DNA from: Enoplolaimus lenunculus
Lineage: Eukaryota > Nematoda > Enoplea > Enoplida > Thoracostomopsidae
NCBI GenBank assembly: GCA_030248215.1
Contig: JASANG010002430.1
Span: 62,001 to 126,000 of the forward strand
Direction of reading: 5' to 3'
DNA length: 64,000 nucleotides
Position 1 is the first letter of the stretch; the number at the start of each line of letters is the position of its first letter. Positions 48,293 through 61,953 of the stretch are shown here, piece after piece. Below the pieces are notes generated by a model. That model ran no database searches, was not told the origin of the DNA, and saw only the letters and a program-made list of their open reading frames with translations. The translations under genes and the position numbers were made by a program.

Positions 48293-48959
48293 AGAAAGGG
48301 TTGTTAGGATCAGATCCAAAACTCTTGGGTAATTCTAAATGAAAATATTAAACCATTCTAAGCTACGAACAGAACAGATGAAATACGAATGCCAGGATAC
48401 AAGCGGAGGTGTATCTCCGGTTACGGCAGAAAATCATTCTTTTCATTTTTCAATAAACTGTACTGTTCGGTGCGTTAACCTATAACTTAAGTAAGATTTT
48501 GACGAATAAATTGTCCAGGTTTTATAAAAGAAGTCAAAGACGAAACTTTCTTGACATTAAATAGTCTTATGTTCGCTTCTCCCCTGTTGAAGTAGCATAA
48601 ATCAGACCCCCGTCCAAATTTTACTAGAAAACTCAGAGCCCCGTCTAATTTCTACTATAAAAAATCAGATCTCTCCGTGAAATTTAGGCTCATGTCAAGA
48701 TCAGGAGCAAAACGTTTTTCTGCGGGATTGCAACTTTAGACTAAGTGTTTGCTTAAGATTTATGTCATTCTCAGGCATTGGAATATGCTTTATACTGTTA
48801 GGGCCGTCTTCTATATGTTGGCTGAACTTTACTACGAGAAATCAAACCTTATGATTATACCTTTGTGCTTACTTGTGTAAATTTGAGTATTCTAAATGTG
48901 TAGCAGAAATGTTTAACCCTATCTCACATGAATATTTTCGATTTCCCCTGAGACCTACT

Positions 48960-49040
48960 TTTATGCTAGGATTCGAACTCAGATTGGAGTGGGAGGCGTA
49001 TACCATCACCACTCAGCTATAGGAGCTTGACGCTCAAGCC
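48960..49040 (-). repeat. tRNA-like module
   Basis: On the - strand, an A-box-like TAGCTGAGTGGTGATGG and a B-box GAGTTCGAATCCT are about 40 bases apart. A paired acceptor stem is not evident, so this is probably a SINE head rather than a working tRNA. Confidence 0.45.
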
Positions 49041-50411
49041 CGAGGTCGCTCTCACGTCTTGTGGTGATTTAGTACTAAATATACGTGTTGCAATTGTTAA
49101 ACACGGTGCGATATATATTATTTAATGTATATACACTGCGCTGAGTTGCTTATAGGCAACTCAATGTGACACGGGGTTAGATAAGCTAGGCTGAAACCCA
49201 ACTGTACAAAGTGCAATTGTTCTTCAAATCCAGAAACCATAGGGTCTGACTTTCATACGAAAAATTAGGCGAGTCTGATTTTTTCTGAAGCACACAAATT
49301 GTCGGTCTGATTTTCTCTAAAAAATCAGACAGAGGTCTGATGTTTCTTACAACACCGGCTTCGGCAAACGTCGTCGAGCTCTGGTTGCAGTATTTTTCAG
49401 CTCCAGCTGCACCCTGGTACGCGAGTATATGGTGCATTGTATCATGTATCATCCTATCACCTCAGCATTATAATCACAAAAATATTTCAAAAAAGCTAAA
49501 ATGTAGTTTAATACTTGTTCCAAACATAAACATAACAATAGGTACTACATATACATCAAAAAACAAACAGATATCACTGTTTAGGGTGAATATAGCTTTC
49601 TTCTTTGGTATATGTCAAGTCAGTTATAATTAGTTGCACAATGTCTAGGTTTCTGAAATCTTGCTTCAATATTTACTTAAGTTTTACTCAAGTCGCCGAC
49701 TTAAGTAAATACGTAAATTTTCGACCAAAAACAAATAAACGTCAAATGTCAGCCATTGTCATACCAAGAAAGTAATAGTTTTGCTGTATATTGAGGAGGA
49801 ATCAACAGTCTATAATTTCAATTTGACCAAGGCTAGTATTCCTGATGGTAGATTTGTAATCTGTAAAATTTAGTCAGCGACTTTAGTATTTACTTACCTT
49901 AAGTACGCTCTTAAAAACGACAAAATGGTTCAGTAATTACTTAACACGAACTTAAGTACTAACTCGTACTTAAGTACGGTTTTGGAAACACCAGCCAATA
50001 TCTGTTAACCAAGTGGTAAACGGTTATAAAAATAGAGGAATTGTATACATTCGTGAGCGCCAATAACAGAAACGCCGCAAGCACACCGTAATCACCACAT
50101 GCCTATTACGGGCACGGACGCAGATTTTTACCAAAAACATTCCTAATCACGTTTACCCGCGACTATTAAATTCAATAGCTGGCAATCACACCGCATAGCA
50201 AAAGATCACGAGAAACGTCTTCAACTATCCCATACACAATGTCAGACACACATACATATCGAACTATACGGCCACCAATTTTGCAACTTGAAACAAGTTT
50301 CGATCACCCGTCTTCTTTAGAACCTTCCAGCGCCAACCAATTTTCACCTCATACTTCTCATCAAACTAGCAACAATTTTAAGACCATATACCCCACCAAA
50401 ATTTCTGGCAC

Positions 50412-51990
50412 TTAGGTAAGCGTCTGTTCAGAACGGACATACTCCCCTATATCAGCTTGATGATAGCATACTATGGCTGTTGGATCAGCGCGTCTAATTT
50501 CAGCAACAGCTTTCGCCGAAACACCAAATCCTAGCGGAACATTCGACATTGAAAACAACACAACACCTTCATTACGACCAAGGCTATCAGATAGCCGACC
50601 TACACCTGATTTCAGCACATGATTACCGTATAAAAAACGTTGTTCAGCGGCAGGCTTGAGCCAAATTTTGTTTCTGAAACAATCCAAGGGTTGAGATGAT
50701 TACAATATTCCAGTTGAGGAAAAATATATACCAGAGGACAAAAAAGCTGGTTCTCCCCTATTTAACACTGTACTACCACACCGCATTTAAGTAATTTATG
50801 GCAGTTTCTTATCACCCAATCAGCGTCTTGGTCTCACACTTACATGCTTATGTACACAGGTATGCTTAGCACTAGCCTGTCCGGCAAGCAAACTGGTATA
50901 CATATATAGGTAATGCATTTTAAACACTAGTTGCAAGTGCAATCCACGAAAAATAACTGCAATAACAAACGACAATTTACTTTGCGTAAGGTGCGAGAAA
51001 GTCAAGCGCAGTGATGTGAAGATGGAATTTTTTTGATTTCGTAAATTTTCCCAAGCAAGTGCCGAAACTGAGTAACGAATTGTGATTAATACAGGAAGCT
51101 TGTTTCATCAATGTCTCACTAGAAATAAACAAACGAATAAGGTATAATAAATGCGTTACACTGTTCTTATTTCAACATCTCTTTGATTTCACTATAACTA
51201 CAGGCAAGATATTGAAGCTGCTCCCTATATCAGGGTGCAGCCGAAGGTGAAAATTATTGGAGCCAGAGCTCAACAAAATTTCCGGACCCGGAAGAAAAGC
51301 CGGAGGTGAAACGAAATGAAGGACGTATTTAAAATAATATATAAATTGGTAATTTTAGCAGATATCTGTCAAATGTAGTCAAAAATTCTTTTAGGCATAC
51401 TTCTGTGAAATACCAATAACTCGTTCTTCACAATTATGCCAATAGTAAAAGCCGCACACTCAGAAAGGCAAAGTTTTTGCAAAACAATGGGAAATTTCAC
51501 TACCGAAGCATACAGAATTTCCTTCGTAAAACCGTACCGGAGCCGGAAGTAGACCTCCGGTTGTTCCCTGCTCTATGGCAATCGTGTGCTCAAACAGACC
51601 TTACTTCGTTACACGTTATGGAAGACAATTTTTAACTGATTTAAACTCGACAGCATTGGCAATCATACTCAAGTACTGAAAAAATGGGAACTTAAAAGAA
51701 ACAAAAATGACTTATTATTAAGGGGTTAAACCTAAGTTTAAGCACGAGCCTGAGCCTATTTTAATAATCCAGTTAGTGTGCACAGAAAACATCTTGTAGG
51801 GGAAAGCAAACAAGTGCATACTTTGAATCAAAAGGTCCTAAACTAACCTAGAGTAATAAACACGGTCATTGTGTAAACGAAAACAGTACGTTCCATCCGG
51901 TCGTTCGACTAACAGCTTAATACTGTCCCCAATAAATTTCATTAGCTTCGTAAAAACAACAGTGGTCTCTTCATCTGTTAATGGACGCAT
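50412..51990 (-). CDS. NIP7: 60S ribosome subunit biogenesis protein NIP7, three exons
   Basis: NIP7 acts in the nucleolus in pre-rRNA processing and 60S subunit assembly. Exons in gene order: 51848-51990, 50981-51118, 50673 down to 50412. They splice in phase (2, then 2) to exactly 180 residues, the same length as human NIP7. The start is ATG 51990 with [19 protein letters not shown], then [20 protein letters not shown]. The second exon gives [20 protein letters not shown] and LDFLAPYAK. The last exon carries the PUA RNA-binding domain with [31 protein letters not shown] and ends [18 protein letters not shown]. Donors are AG/GTTAGT and AAA/GTAAAT; acceptors are TTCTAG and TTTCAG. The second intron (50674-50980) is short, while the first (51119-51847) holds an MITE at 51231-51570. 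All motifs of the family are present and the gene looks intact. Confidence 0.97.
51231..51570. mobile_element. hAT-type MITE relative in the NIP7 intron
   Basis: It starts CAGGGTGCAGCCG and ends GGTTGTTCCCTG, with a partial 8-bp flank match (CCCTATAT and CTCTATGG). The ends contain CCGGAC/CCGGAAG motifs, so it is a diverged member of the CCGGTT family. Confidence 0.6.
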
Positions 51991-54900
51991 TATATAGGTA
52001 CCGTATTAATATTCTTATACGTTATTTGTTATATTAAACCTAAAAATCAGTTCTGTTCGTTATGACACAGATTAATTACCAACATCAAAACTGACATTAC
52101 CGAGCGAAAGCCGTGAATATGATTGTGGTGTCAGTCAAGGTAGGAAGCAGAACTTCAAACCTGTTATCCAAAGCAGCTGAAAAACCAGGTTACGGGTAGT
52201 TTCGGACTAGCGACCTTCTGTGTGTCAGACGGACCCTGTTACCGCTACACCACGCAGCCCGCCTCTCCAACCGTTTTTCTCGTCGACTATATGTCGAAAG
52301 GAATGCTGTCGGCTAACATCATCACAATGTGCTATGTATTATGACAAGCATTTTTCACACGCTTGCTTAGAGGCCCAATTTTCACCAAGGTCGTCGCTTG
52401 ACCGTCCACCATATTTTCGACTGCATACCGTGTTCATAGCGCGGCAATTTGCCATTGCGTTCACGGCGTAGCCCCACGTCAGTTAAGGTAAGAACAGGGA
52501 CTTCAAACCTTTTTAACAAAGCAGTTGGAAAACCGGGTTACGGGTAGTTTCGAACTAGCGACTTTCTGCGTGTCAATCGGACCCTCTTACCAATGTGTCA
52601 CGTATCCCGCCTCTCCAACCGTTTTTCTCGTCGACTATACAACACAATATACGTTGCATATATTGAATATGCACTAGGACAATCATAATTCACGTGCTTA
52701 CACTGAGTTGTTGCTCATGATACTGTGTGCACATTTTCGCAGTATGTATACAATATAGGGCCCAAACAGCGCAGTGCGGGTACTCTTGTCAACAGGCAAG
52801 TGAATAAGGTAGCTAAAACAATTTATCATAACAATCCAAATAAGCATCTCTTTAATAACAGTTATTACCTAGCTTAGTAAATAAAAATACTCGTTCTATA
52901 GTATATTACAGCGAAAAACCATGAGAAAAATGAAAAAGTTAATCTTTTTATAATAAAAACAACTATTTCATGAAACCTTCAAATTGGCAAAACGTAAGGT
53001 ATACTTGTTTTAGTTATTTAATCATAATTTTTTCAGTTGTTTAAAGATATCAATGCCTCAAATTTTTGACGTTAATCCGACTTATGTCAAGTGTTCGCAG
53101 TTTTGCGGCCACTTATTGTAGAACACCGGTCTACGGTGTGTAACCGAATATCCGTTTACGTTTTCGTTTCCGTTTCGGCTCTAGAAATACAACGAAAATT
53201 ACGTTATTTTTACATTCAGTTATAAATCACGTATATATCTCGCATTTTTGCTATGGATATGCTGCAATTATTTGACATGAAACAAGAAATACGAAATGCA
53301 TCCAAAATCTTAAAATTTTCGGTGCATCCCCCATTTCTTTATTGAAATCTCTGAAAGACCGGTGAATATATGGACGACTCAATTGTGTTGGCAGAGAAAT
53401 AAAACACTTTTGAAAGTTTTATACTTCAATGTCAGTTTTCCGATTTCCGGTTTCGGTTTGACTTCCGTTGTTTTCGTCACCATTCGTTTCCGTTTGCGTT
53501 TTTTACTATCCGTTTACACCCTGCAATTGTATGTAAACAAAAATTTTGAATCTTAAACCCAATTCTGATAGAAAACATGGAACACCAAGTGATTGGTACT
53601 ATTCTCTAACGTATAAATCGCCTATCACCAGTTAATGATACATTTTAAAATAAGTGAATTCCAGCTGCTACCGATCAAATACATCCTCTCTCGGATCATT
53701 TGTAATTTAAGACATCTGGCCATTTACTTTGCTAGTTGTATGAAATAGCATTTGTTATTTTTTTCACAAACCAGTTATTTACATATTTTATAAATCCACT
53801 AGTGGGATTATCTATTCCTTTTAGAAGGCTAACCAGCAGTTGGAAATACTTGGAGATGCGGGTTATACGGCGCAGTGGTACAACGTTCGGTTAAGGATCC
53901 GTAGGATTAAAGTTGATTCCAGCTGCGTGGCCTGCTTTCTGTAAGGTTGCGCGGTATTATGGGCAGTGTATGTAAGTGTTATGTAAGTCAAAGTAATTGA
54001 AACAATTGTCCACGGCTGGATTCGAACCAGCGACGTTTAAGGCGAAGTTTCGAATACATAAATGATTATGAATAATTTAACACAAAATCGTAAAAATTCC
54101 GGTTCATGTATCTTTCAGTGTAATTCTGTTTTTCGAATTGCTTAGTTAAAACGTCTGAAGTCCCGTTTCCTACCTAGACTGACATACTCGACGAAGTTTT
54201 GCCATTAAGTATCATTTTTTCTTCACATTATTCGACCCTTGAAACGCTGCCTACGCAAACTGTTCATCACTGCATACATGTTGTTGGTGCCCTCCCCCCG
54301 TAATTTAACAAATTTCAGTTATTGCACAAAATGCATAAAACCTAGGCGACAATTTAAATGAACTGTTTTCTGCTTATATACCGGTTGAAACTAGCTTCCG
54401 AGAAACGATCGTCAGTTTCATAAAGTGTCAAGTGGGAAAATCGACAACGCAAATATTCTGGTGAGTGTTTCCTGTTTATTTCTTGTAGTATAAAGTATAT
54501 ACCATTATTAAACTTAGCCAATAGTACGGCCGCGTGAGACGCCCAGCAATTCCAGAACTGGGAGCCGCGGTATCCTACCGCCATGGATCGACCGGATAAT
54601 TAATTTACCGGATAATGAATCCGGAGCCAGATAATAAATTATTTACCGAAACCGGATGTTAGCCGGATATAGGATCTAAATTTGCGCACTGTTGGTAGTT
54701 TTTAATTCGTGCAAAAATATTTTTTAGTGGTTTAAATTTTATTGTTGGCTTGCATATTTCATTTCACGTCGGTGTTACTTTTTGACTATTCCAGAAATTT
54801 CGACGCGGTAAACATCTAGAATGTATTATTTTCACATTTGAAAAGCATTGTTATTATATTGTTATTACAAGCACAAATGTCCAATATCCGGTAGTTTACT

Positions 54901-55869
54901 TACACCTGATATTGAAACCGGATATGGATGTCAATTTTTGTCGCATAGTAAACCCGAACCCGGTCGATACCTGCATACTGCAGCCGGATATTATATGTAA
55001 ACGCATATTTTAAAGAAGAGTAACTTACTTGTAAAATAAATATAATGAAATAACTAGCTGTGCCATACATCTGTAGTTTTTATACTCTGACGGTTACAAG
55101 TGTTTTAAGCTTGCTGTCGATTTGTTGCAGCAAAGGGATAATATGTTGTTTTGGGCGCCTAACAGTGCATTTACGTAGAGATATATAATTTTTCTCTAAT
55201 GTGACTTTTAAGGAACCGTTTCCAAAGCAATAACTGCTTATTATACGTACATATTGTACAACCGGTAAAGTTTTAACGTAATGTTTTTATGGTAAATTCT
55301 GCAACAACTACTGTTAATATATAATTTCATAACATCTTTCTGTAACAATATGAAAAATGTTGATTTTCCATGCACTTATAAAGTTACCAGTTAACTTTAA
55401 TCTCCGTGTACGTGCTTTGCGCATTTTGAAAAATGACACGTGTTGTCATTGTCACAGTTTAAGAGTTTATGCCGGTTGTCTATCGTGGCATATGAGAGCT
55501 AAAATTGTCTATCGTTTCGAAATAGCTTGTTTATTTCCAGCTTGCTTGTATGTGACTTACGTACTATGTTGCGTACGAATAGCACGCTCACCTACTGCTA
55601 AGCAAAATGACCGTCTTTTAATGCTTTATGAGTTTTTTCATCTTGCTATCTCCTGTTGTACTAATACTAACGCGCTTAATCTTAAATTAATTCTATATTA
55701 TATGCAATCATATGTAATATGTATGAGCAACTAATCGAGTATAAATTTGGTTCCACTTCGCTATTTTAACGTTAAGTGTTATATGCCACGTCTATACGTT
55801 AATTTGTATCTGAAGTGAGATGCTGACTTGTATTATAGGCCCCTGTGAATGCCTTTTTCTTCTCCTCAG
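51991..55869. other. Spacer upstream of NIP7 and the disordered-protein gene
   Basis: It contains the SINE at 52135, a TIR-like element about 53135-53523 (GTGTGTAACCGAATATCCG to TCCGTTTACACCCTGC), a SINE-related module from 53855 interrupted by other sequence before its tail near 54130-54190, and CCGGATA-type repeats at 54590-54980. Earlier exons of the gene at 55870 may lie here, but none could be supported. The frame at 55357-55734 has no recognised domain or clear splice sites. Confidence 0.4.
52135..52650 (-). mobile_element. Dimeric tRNA-derived SINE, second locus
   Basis: On the - strand there are two tRNA-like modules (about 52535-52612 and 52190-52263), each with an A-box such as TGGTGTAGCGGTAACAGG and a B-box-like GGTCGCTAGTCCGAAAC (52190s) or GTCGCTAGTTCGAAAC (52535s). 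They are separated by a spacer with CGTGAACGCAATGGC, CGCGCTATGAACACGG and CCTTGGTGAAAAT motifs also seen between the modules at 38983-39620. Confidence 0.7.
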
Positions 55870-58075
55870 CCTGAGTCAAAAATTGTTTATCATCATCATA
55901 ACAGCGAAGAAGGACGGCGTTTGTATCAACGGCACTCACTTGAGCAACCACAGCGTGATAGTTATTTTTCATCATCTTATGAAAGTTATTACGATGCAGT
56001 TCCATTTGAATCTGATCCAAATTTTAATCGGCCATATCCTTTAAGATATTCGTCAGACGGTCAACGACAACAACAACAACAACGGCGTAGTCATCGAGCT
56101 GAACGTGGAGGACCGAATAGTCAACCGCGAATAAGATCGAGATCCGATACACATTTTAGTAGTGAACCTAGTGATCATAGACGTCATCGACAACACGGGA
56201 GTAGTAGTGGTAGATCGCCATATTCAGAAGGTGCTACAAAAAATCGCTCAGCGTCGCGGCCGGCACAATATTACGGTTCGTCTGGTGATAGAATCGTACG
56301 GTCAAGTAGAGATTTTTTCGGCGAACACGAAAACGAGGCAGTATTCGCGGCAGAGAGACGGCGTCGTCGTGTTGCAGGCAGTGGAGGAACTGGCACTACT
56401 GGATCACATCACACTGGTGTCAGGGAAAGACGTCATCTACAATCATTATCGCATGGTGATTATTATTCAGCGTCTCAATCGCAGTACGGTAATTCATCTG
56501 GTGCTCGACGCGGTACAGTTGCGAGACGACGGGGACCACACCATTGTTCATCGTCTGTAAGTATGCCGCATGCCATTGATATTCCAACGGTTGTATCGTC
56601 TGCTGGTGGCGTAGCAGCTGGTCTACCTCGTGATCGACATCAACAAGGGTCATTTTTGTCAAATAGCTATACTCCTGGGGTAAATGCTGGTACTGAGTAT
56701 TTTTCATCGCGGCAAATTAATGGGCCTGCTGCCGGGGTTGTTGCCGGTTTCTCAGGCGCAGTTGATAACCCACTTGACTATTTAGACGTACCTGGTAACC
56801 CGTTGGTGACTGGTGCAGGCTCAGGTGTTTCGAGAAGGTCGTTATCGGCTGGTTCGCGAACAGGCCGAATGCTTCGGCGCCAGCATCGGTCCCTCGAGTC
56901 GGATAATCCGCCTGGATTTGGACCACCAGGCGTTGCCCAACAACATAGCACCACTGGATCCGGTGGTCTAGTGGATCCTACGTTGGGCGACGCTGGTGGA
57001 CCAATTGATCAACCTGGCGGGCCGTCTAGTGATTATTTTCCTTCGTCTCGACGCGCTGTGTCCGTTGGATTCGCTGATCAATTACCTCAACATCATCAAC
57101 AGCAGCAACAACCATCGCTTACTTACCTGGCGAGAAACCAAGGAGACCTAGTTGCTTTGCCGCATGGGGCCACAGGAATGTTAGGCAGTACGGTATATCC
57201 GACTGTATCGGTCGGCGGTTCTGTCACACCTTTTACACCATTTAGCGGACAAGTACTATTTACTAGCCCAACGTATGGTAGCACTAGTGGGGCTGCCTTT
57301 TCGCAGCAGCATCGATTACCGCAAGTTATAGCATCAAGTGGCATTGACCTAAATGAATTGAGTGTTCAACAGCAGCGGCAACAACAGCAGCAGTTACTAC
57401 AACAGCAGCAACATTTGCAGCAACAATTACATTCTCAAAATTTACCACAATCATCAGTCGCAACTGGTCAGTACGTAATCCCAGTGAGTGCTGTTGGTTC
57501 TGTTGCTGGATTGAAATTGACGTCTTTCCAACACGTGAATCCAAATATGGTGTTTTCGACGATTTCTGGTTCGGGGTCCGGAGCAGGAGGTTTCATGACA
57601 ACTAATGCAAATACTGGCTCTGCTTATAGTCAGCCTACAGCTGCGTTCAGTGGCACTGGGCCTTCAGTTAGCTATTCTCAGTATCCGTTGTCAGGTACCG
57701 TTGGCGTACCGGCGACTGTACAACATCCATTGCTTAGTAGTATCATTGGACAGCTAGACACACAGTCAATGTATCATAATACTTCAACGGCGAATTCATT
57801 AATCGGAGGTAATCTGCAAAATATGCATCCAGGTGTTGTAAGATCAACAAATAATACTCGCTCATTGCTAGGCCAGCCTTCAGGAATAACGCTTGGCCCA
57901 GGTGGTGCCATGTTATCGGTTGCAGGATCGACGGCGGCTCCAGTAATCTCTGGCTTGAGTACGTTTTCTGGCAGTGGTGTTCAGGGAATTTCTGGAGGTT
58001 ATCAGCCTGGTGTTGGCATGCTCACCGGTGGCTTAGCACTGTCAGGACAATCTGGTCAGTATTCTGGTTTAATAG
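55870..58075 (+). CDS. Large low-complexity exon of an unidentified protein (internal exon)
   Basis: An open exon of 735 codons plus one base. It lies between a strong acceptor (pyrimidine tract ending TTCTCCTCAG, 55860-55869) and a donor (ATAG/GTGAGG, 58075/58076). The phase-1 end fits the next exon at 63779. In order, the product is a His/Arg/Ser-rich basic part (residues about 1-190), a Gly/Ser/Pro-rich middle, Gln-rich stretches around residues 420-430 and 505-530, then a Ser/Gly/Thr/Val-rich tail. No folded domain, signal peptide or membrane segment is visible, so most of it should be disordered. I do not recognise the family. Large scaffold, synaptic or RNA-binding proteins have such regions, but nothing here decides between them. 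An in-frame ATG at 55849 is a less likely start, because it lies within the acceptor tract. Confidence 0.7.
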
Positions 58076-58356
58076 GTGAGGATTTATTGGTGTGAAAAAT
58101 AATTATTTGCTTATTTACGTATGCTTGCTGTTGCTGCTATTTGTGCTAGACTGACCCTTGAAGCCGTATTTTCAATAGTTTCTTTTTTAGATTGTCTTGT
58201 ATATCTCCTTGAATTTCGACACCTGTAGAGCTGCACCCGTTTCGGGTATTCCGGATACGTATTCTCGCCGAAAACTGCTGGGTCCGGATATTTGCTTTTA
58301 TATGTTGCAACTCCATAAAGCGTTCGTCTTTTTTGTTATGTTTTAACTCTAAAATG

Positions 58357-59145
58357 CTGGCTTCTCCACAGCGGGGGGCCCCCAGCACTTTTCGAAATTT
58401 TCATTTTTCCCCCGGCGAAAATTTTGCCGCCCCCAGGAAAGGCCCCCCGGCGAATTTTCGGCCGCCCCCCAGCAAAATGCCCGCCAGCAAATTTTTTTGC
58501 TTTTTTAAGCCAAAAATTTTCAATGTTAAAACATAAAGACCAGGACTTTTTTTGAGGCGGACATGCGGCAAAATGTGATTTTATATTACGCTGAGTACTC
58601 ATAATTTTTTAATAGCGTTACAAATACCGGTAGCAACTAGTACAATTCAATAATGAACTGAAAAAAGCACAATTATATAAAGACCGTTTCAGGGCATACA
58701 GCATTCGAAAGTACCTTGCAGCAACAAGTTCAACCCGCCTGAGCCTTATGATAAACTGAAGCTGTGACTAATATATAAAATATATGTTAATCACAGTTTC
58801 AATTATAGATTATCTATATTTTATATAATTGTGCTTCTTTCAACTTCTGGTAAAGTTGTCAGTAATATTAGTTAAAATTATTGTTATTAGCGTTTGCGGG
58901 GAAGTTTTGTCATGTTGAGCGATGAGTTATCTTCAGTTGAGTTGGAAACACGATCTAGAATAAAAAAATGGTCCAAAAAGTCGGCTTGCAAAATTTTAAG
59001 CTGGCCCCCCAGGACCCCCCAGATCTTCTGGTGGGGCCCCCCAGGAAAACTGCCCCCCAGCAAAATTAGCTGCTGCCCAGGAAACTCCTGGGGGCCCCCC
59101 AGGAAACGCCTCCCGGCGGAAATTTTCAAGCTGTGGAGAAGCCAG
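58357..59145. mobile_element. 789-bp GC-arm DNA transposon (hAT5-like), copy 2
   Basis: It has the same CTGGCTTCTCCACAGC inverted termini as 16651-17443 and an exact 5-bp target duplication AAATG (58352-58356 and 59146-59150). It lies in the opposite orientation to copy 1. The short transposase-like start MSTQRNIKSHFAACPPQKK reads on the - strand from 58602. It lies in the intron after the low-complexity exon, 18 bases from the MITE at 59164. Confidence 0.88.
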
Positions 59146-59163
59146 AAATGTATATATCTTTGG

Positions 59164-59541
59164 CAGAGTGCAGCTGGATTCCGGTCCCGGCATTTTTTCA
59201 CCTTCCGGTTTCCGTAATTTTTACCGGAATTAAAAATTCCGGTATTAAATTTTGATCGGCGGAAATTAAGATATTTTATAAATAAATGACGATAAACATT
59301 AAATAGATTTCATTAGTATAGCATGTAAACCTTGACAATTCCGTGGATTATGAAAATTTAAAATGCAGCAGATAAAGTGAGTATATACCTAATTTTAACT
59401 AGGGTTACTTCACAAATAATATTGCAAAAAAATAAAATGAATTTTTCTGTGGCTTGTATTTTTCATTTTCCGGTTTCGTTTCCAATAATTGTTCAAATTC
59501 CGGTTCATGTTCCGGTAAATTGTAATTCCGGTTGCACCGTG
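59164..59541. mobile_element. hAT-type MITE, CCGGTT family
   Basis: 378 bp, from CAGAGTGCAGCTGGATTCC to CCGGTTGCACCGTG, with an exact 8-bp target duplication ATCTTTGG on both sides. The subterminal zones are TTCCGGT-rich and the core is AT-rich. Confidence 0.9.
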
Positions 59542-60174
59542 ATCTTTGGCTTCTAATTTGCTAGCAAACACGGCACCAAACAAGTGCAGATATCAGCAGA
59601 GCGGATTGATTTTGGTGAAAATGTGGAGCTGGATGTCTCCCTATTAACCTTTGCGTTTATTTTAAAATTGCGGAAAAATTCGTCGGGCAGTTTCTTCCGT
59701 TCCCCATGGCTACGCTCCTGTAATAGGATATAGTATCTAAATAAGCATTGTGCACCTATCATAGTGTTTGATTCGCTAAAAAGCACATATTTGGTTATTG
59801 ATTTTTTATTTGGGTCCAGTGAGAAAAACGTAAGCTGCTTGCCTCGCGCCAAGAAATTCGATCACTGCAAAATTTCATGTGAATGTACGTAACCGGATTT
59901 TATTAGAGCTAGAGCTGTATATAATTTGGCTATTTGGCACATAAATACAGTCCCTCGCAGCGTTCAGCATACCCACGATTAGATTACATATAGTTGATTT
60001 GTCAGCAATATTATGTACGTTAGTCGAAATTGAGTAGTACGTACTTTTGGTCGTTTAGTTCAAAATGCTTGGGGCCTCTCTAATAGCAGCCAGTAGTAGC
60101 AATCTGTGCCAGTGTTCATTAGCTTGGCACCGTTTTCTGTTTTTGTGTTTCAAACGGCATGTTATGTTTATAAG

Positions 60175-60574
60175 CAGGGTGCAACCGGAATTCCGGTTCC
60201 GGTGTTCTGTGACCTTCCGGTTTCGGTTATTTTTTTACGAGAATTACATTAAAATTCCGGTATTAAATTTTGGTCGTTGAAAATTAAGATATTTTACTAA
60301 AAAATGACGATAACAACTAAATAGATTTCATTCGTATAGTATATAAACCTTGACAATCGCCACAAATAAACCATCGAAGGTAGATTGCTCTTCCGTGGAT
60401 TTTGAAAATCTAAAATACAATCAAATAAAATGAATACCTATCTCCAACGACGGTTTACAAAAAAGAAAACTAAAATGAGTTTTTCATTAGCATCTATTTT
60501 TCATTTTCCGGTTATGTTTCCGGTAATTTTTTCAAATTCCGATTCCGGTAAATTGTAATCCCAGTTGCTTCCTG
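60175..60574. mobile_element. hAT-type MITE, CCGGTT family
   Basis: It starts CAGGGTGCAACCGGAATTCC and ends CAGTTGCTTCCTG. The flanks TTTATAAG and TTCATAAG match at seven of eight bases. The core is closely similar to the copies at 8657 and 59164. Confidence 0.85.
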
Positions 60575-61953
60575 TTCATAAGCATTATTGGGACAGATCA
60601 GTTCAGTCAGCCGCCACCAATGGTGTTTGTTGCCTCATCTTGAAAATAGCTATATATGTCTATAGTAAAACAACAACAGTGGGGTCGCGACATTGTGCTA
60701 ATAAGCTACTAAGCTATTGTGTTTAGGTTTTTTATTTCAAAATGGCAGCATAATCCGTTCCGTAATGAGCTTGACGACTGTTTTGTCTCACTATATTATG
60801 GATTCTCTGTTTCGGATAAATTTAGGGGAACGCGAGATGAACACAGTGCCGCAAACGGGAGGAATGGCAGGGTCACAGGGTGCGAAGTGAAACTGTATTA
60901 TATTGTAAGCGGAATAGCAAATATTTACCGGAATTGGCATCGTAACTACAAATTTTGTAACTATGCGAGTGACTTGCATTAACAAATATATACGTAATAT
61001 TGATTTAGAGTGTCTGTAGACTGGGAACAATGTTAAACGACACACGAACAAATTTGAGATGATTTTTTGTTCTGTAAAGCTAAACTACAATCAATTGTTA
61101 TTTTAAAAGCAAATGATACAAAATTTTTAAGCAGCATGTCGCAACAAGTAGGAGTAAAATTATAATTTAAAAATTCCGAATTGGATTGATTGTGCAAACG
61201 ACATCGGAATCGGAACTCGTTTTCAATCGTAATTTTAATCGGAATTCAGGTTGCGACCAGGGCACGGGTATTCTGTCACTATGTCAGAGCATTAGTGGCT
61301 TATGGTGTGCGTTTTTGGTTTGTGCTTGGTATATATATTACTTAATAATTTGGTTTTGATATATATATTGTGATCTTATAGTGTTTTATTTCACAAACGC
61401 TGTGACGTGACCGAAGTTTTGTTTTTGATCGGAATTTAAATTAAAATCGTTTTCTATTGAGAGTTCAGAACATAGTTAGATTGAGAATTAAATCAATCTT
61501 CGCTTGCTAAAGTTTTTTCGAGTTTAGCGTCCATTGTTTTTAAAAGTTTGCATTCAAACAGGAATAAGGTGTCCTCTGGAAAATCTGTTTAATCCTGGAT
61601 TTGCTTAAAATTGTCTTCAATGATATGTTTTATTGTTTTGTAACCATGTTTGTTTGTGTTTTGTAATACGTTCTAAATTTTGGGTGCAGGTTGCGACCGG
61701 ATACCTGGCTCCGGCAAAAAAATCGACATCGGCGTCTGCTATTTTAACTTGTCGTTTTTTAAATTAAAAAATTGAAACCATAATTTGTATTTATGCCAAC
61801 TATGGGGAGATTGACATTTACTGATTTTCAGCGTAAAAATATGTCAAACTAAGCCTATCCCTAAGCCAAAATAATTGTCTTAATTCTATGCCACCTCTAT
61901 TTTATAGCACCTGTGGAAAACTAATAGTACTTAAAAGTAACATGCGCAAACAA

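Larger units (their letters stand above)
47875..50411. other. Spacer between REP and NIP7
   Basis: It should hold the REP promoter (just above 47874) and the NIP7 3' end (just below 50412). It contains the truncated Tc1/mariner-type MITE at 48105, a repeat related to 31012-31165 around 48680-48830, and a tRNA-like module at 48960-49040. Near 48600-48680 and 49250-49340 are short repeats of AAAATCAGACC or its complement. No coding exon is recognised. Confidence 0.45.

Noticed and set aside
54000-54060. Possible tRNA gene on the - strand (GGTTCGAATCC motif)
   Set aside because: Only the B-box half is present; no A-box or matching acceptor stem lies upstream.
55357-55734. 125-codon frame upstream of the low-complexity exon
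   Set aside because: It has no recognised domain, no convincing acceptor or donor in frame, and a composition like the AT-rich background.
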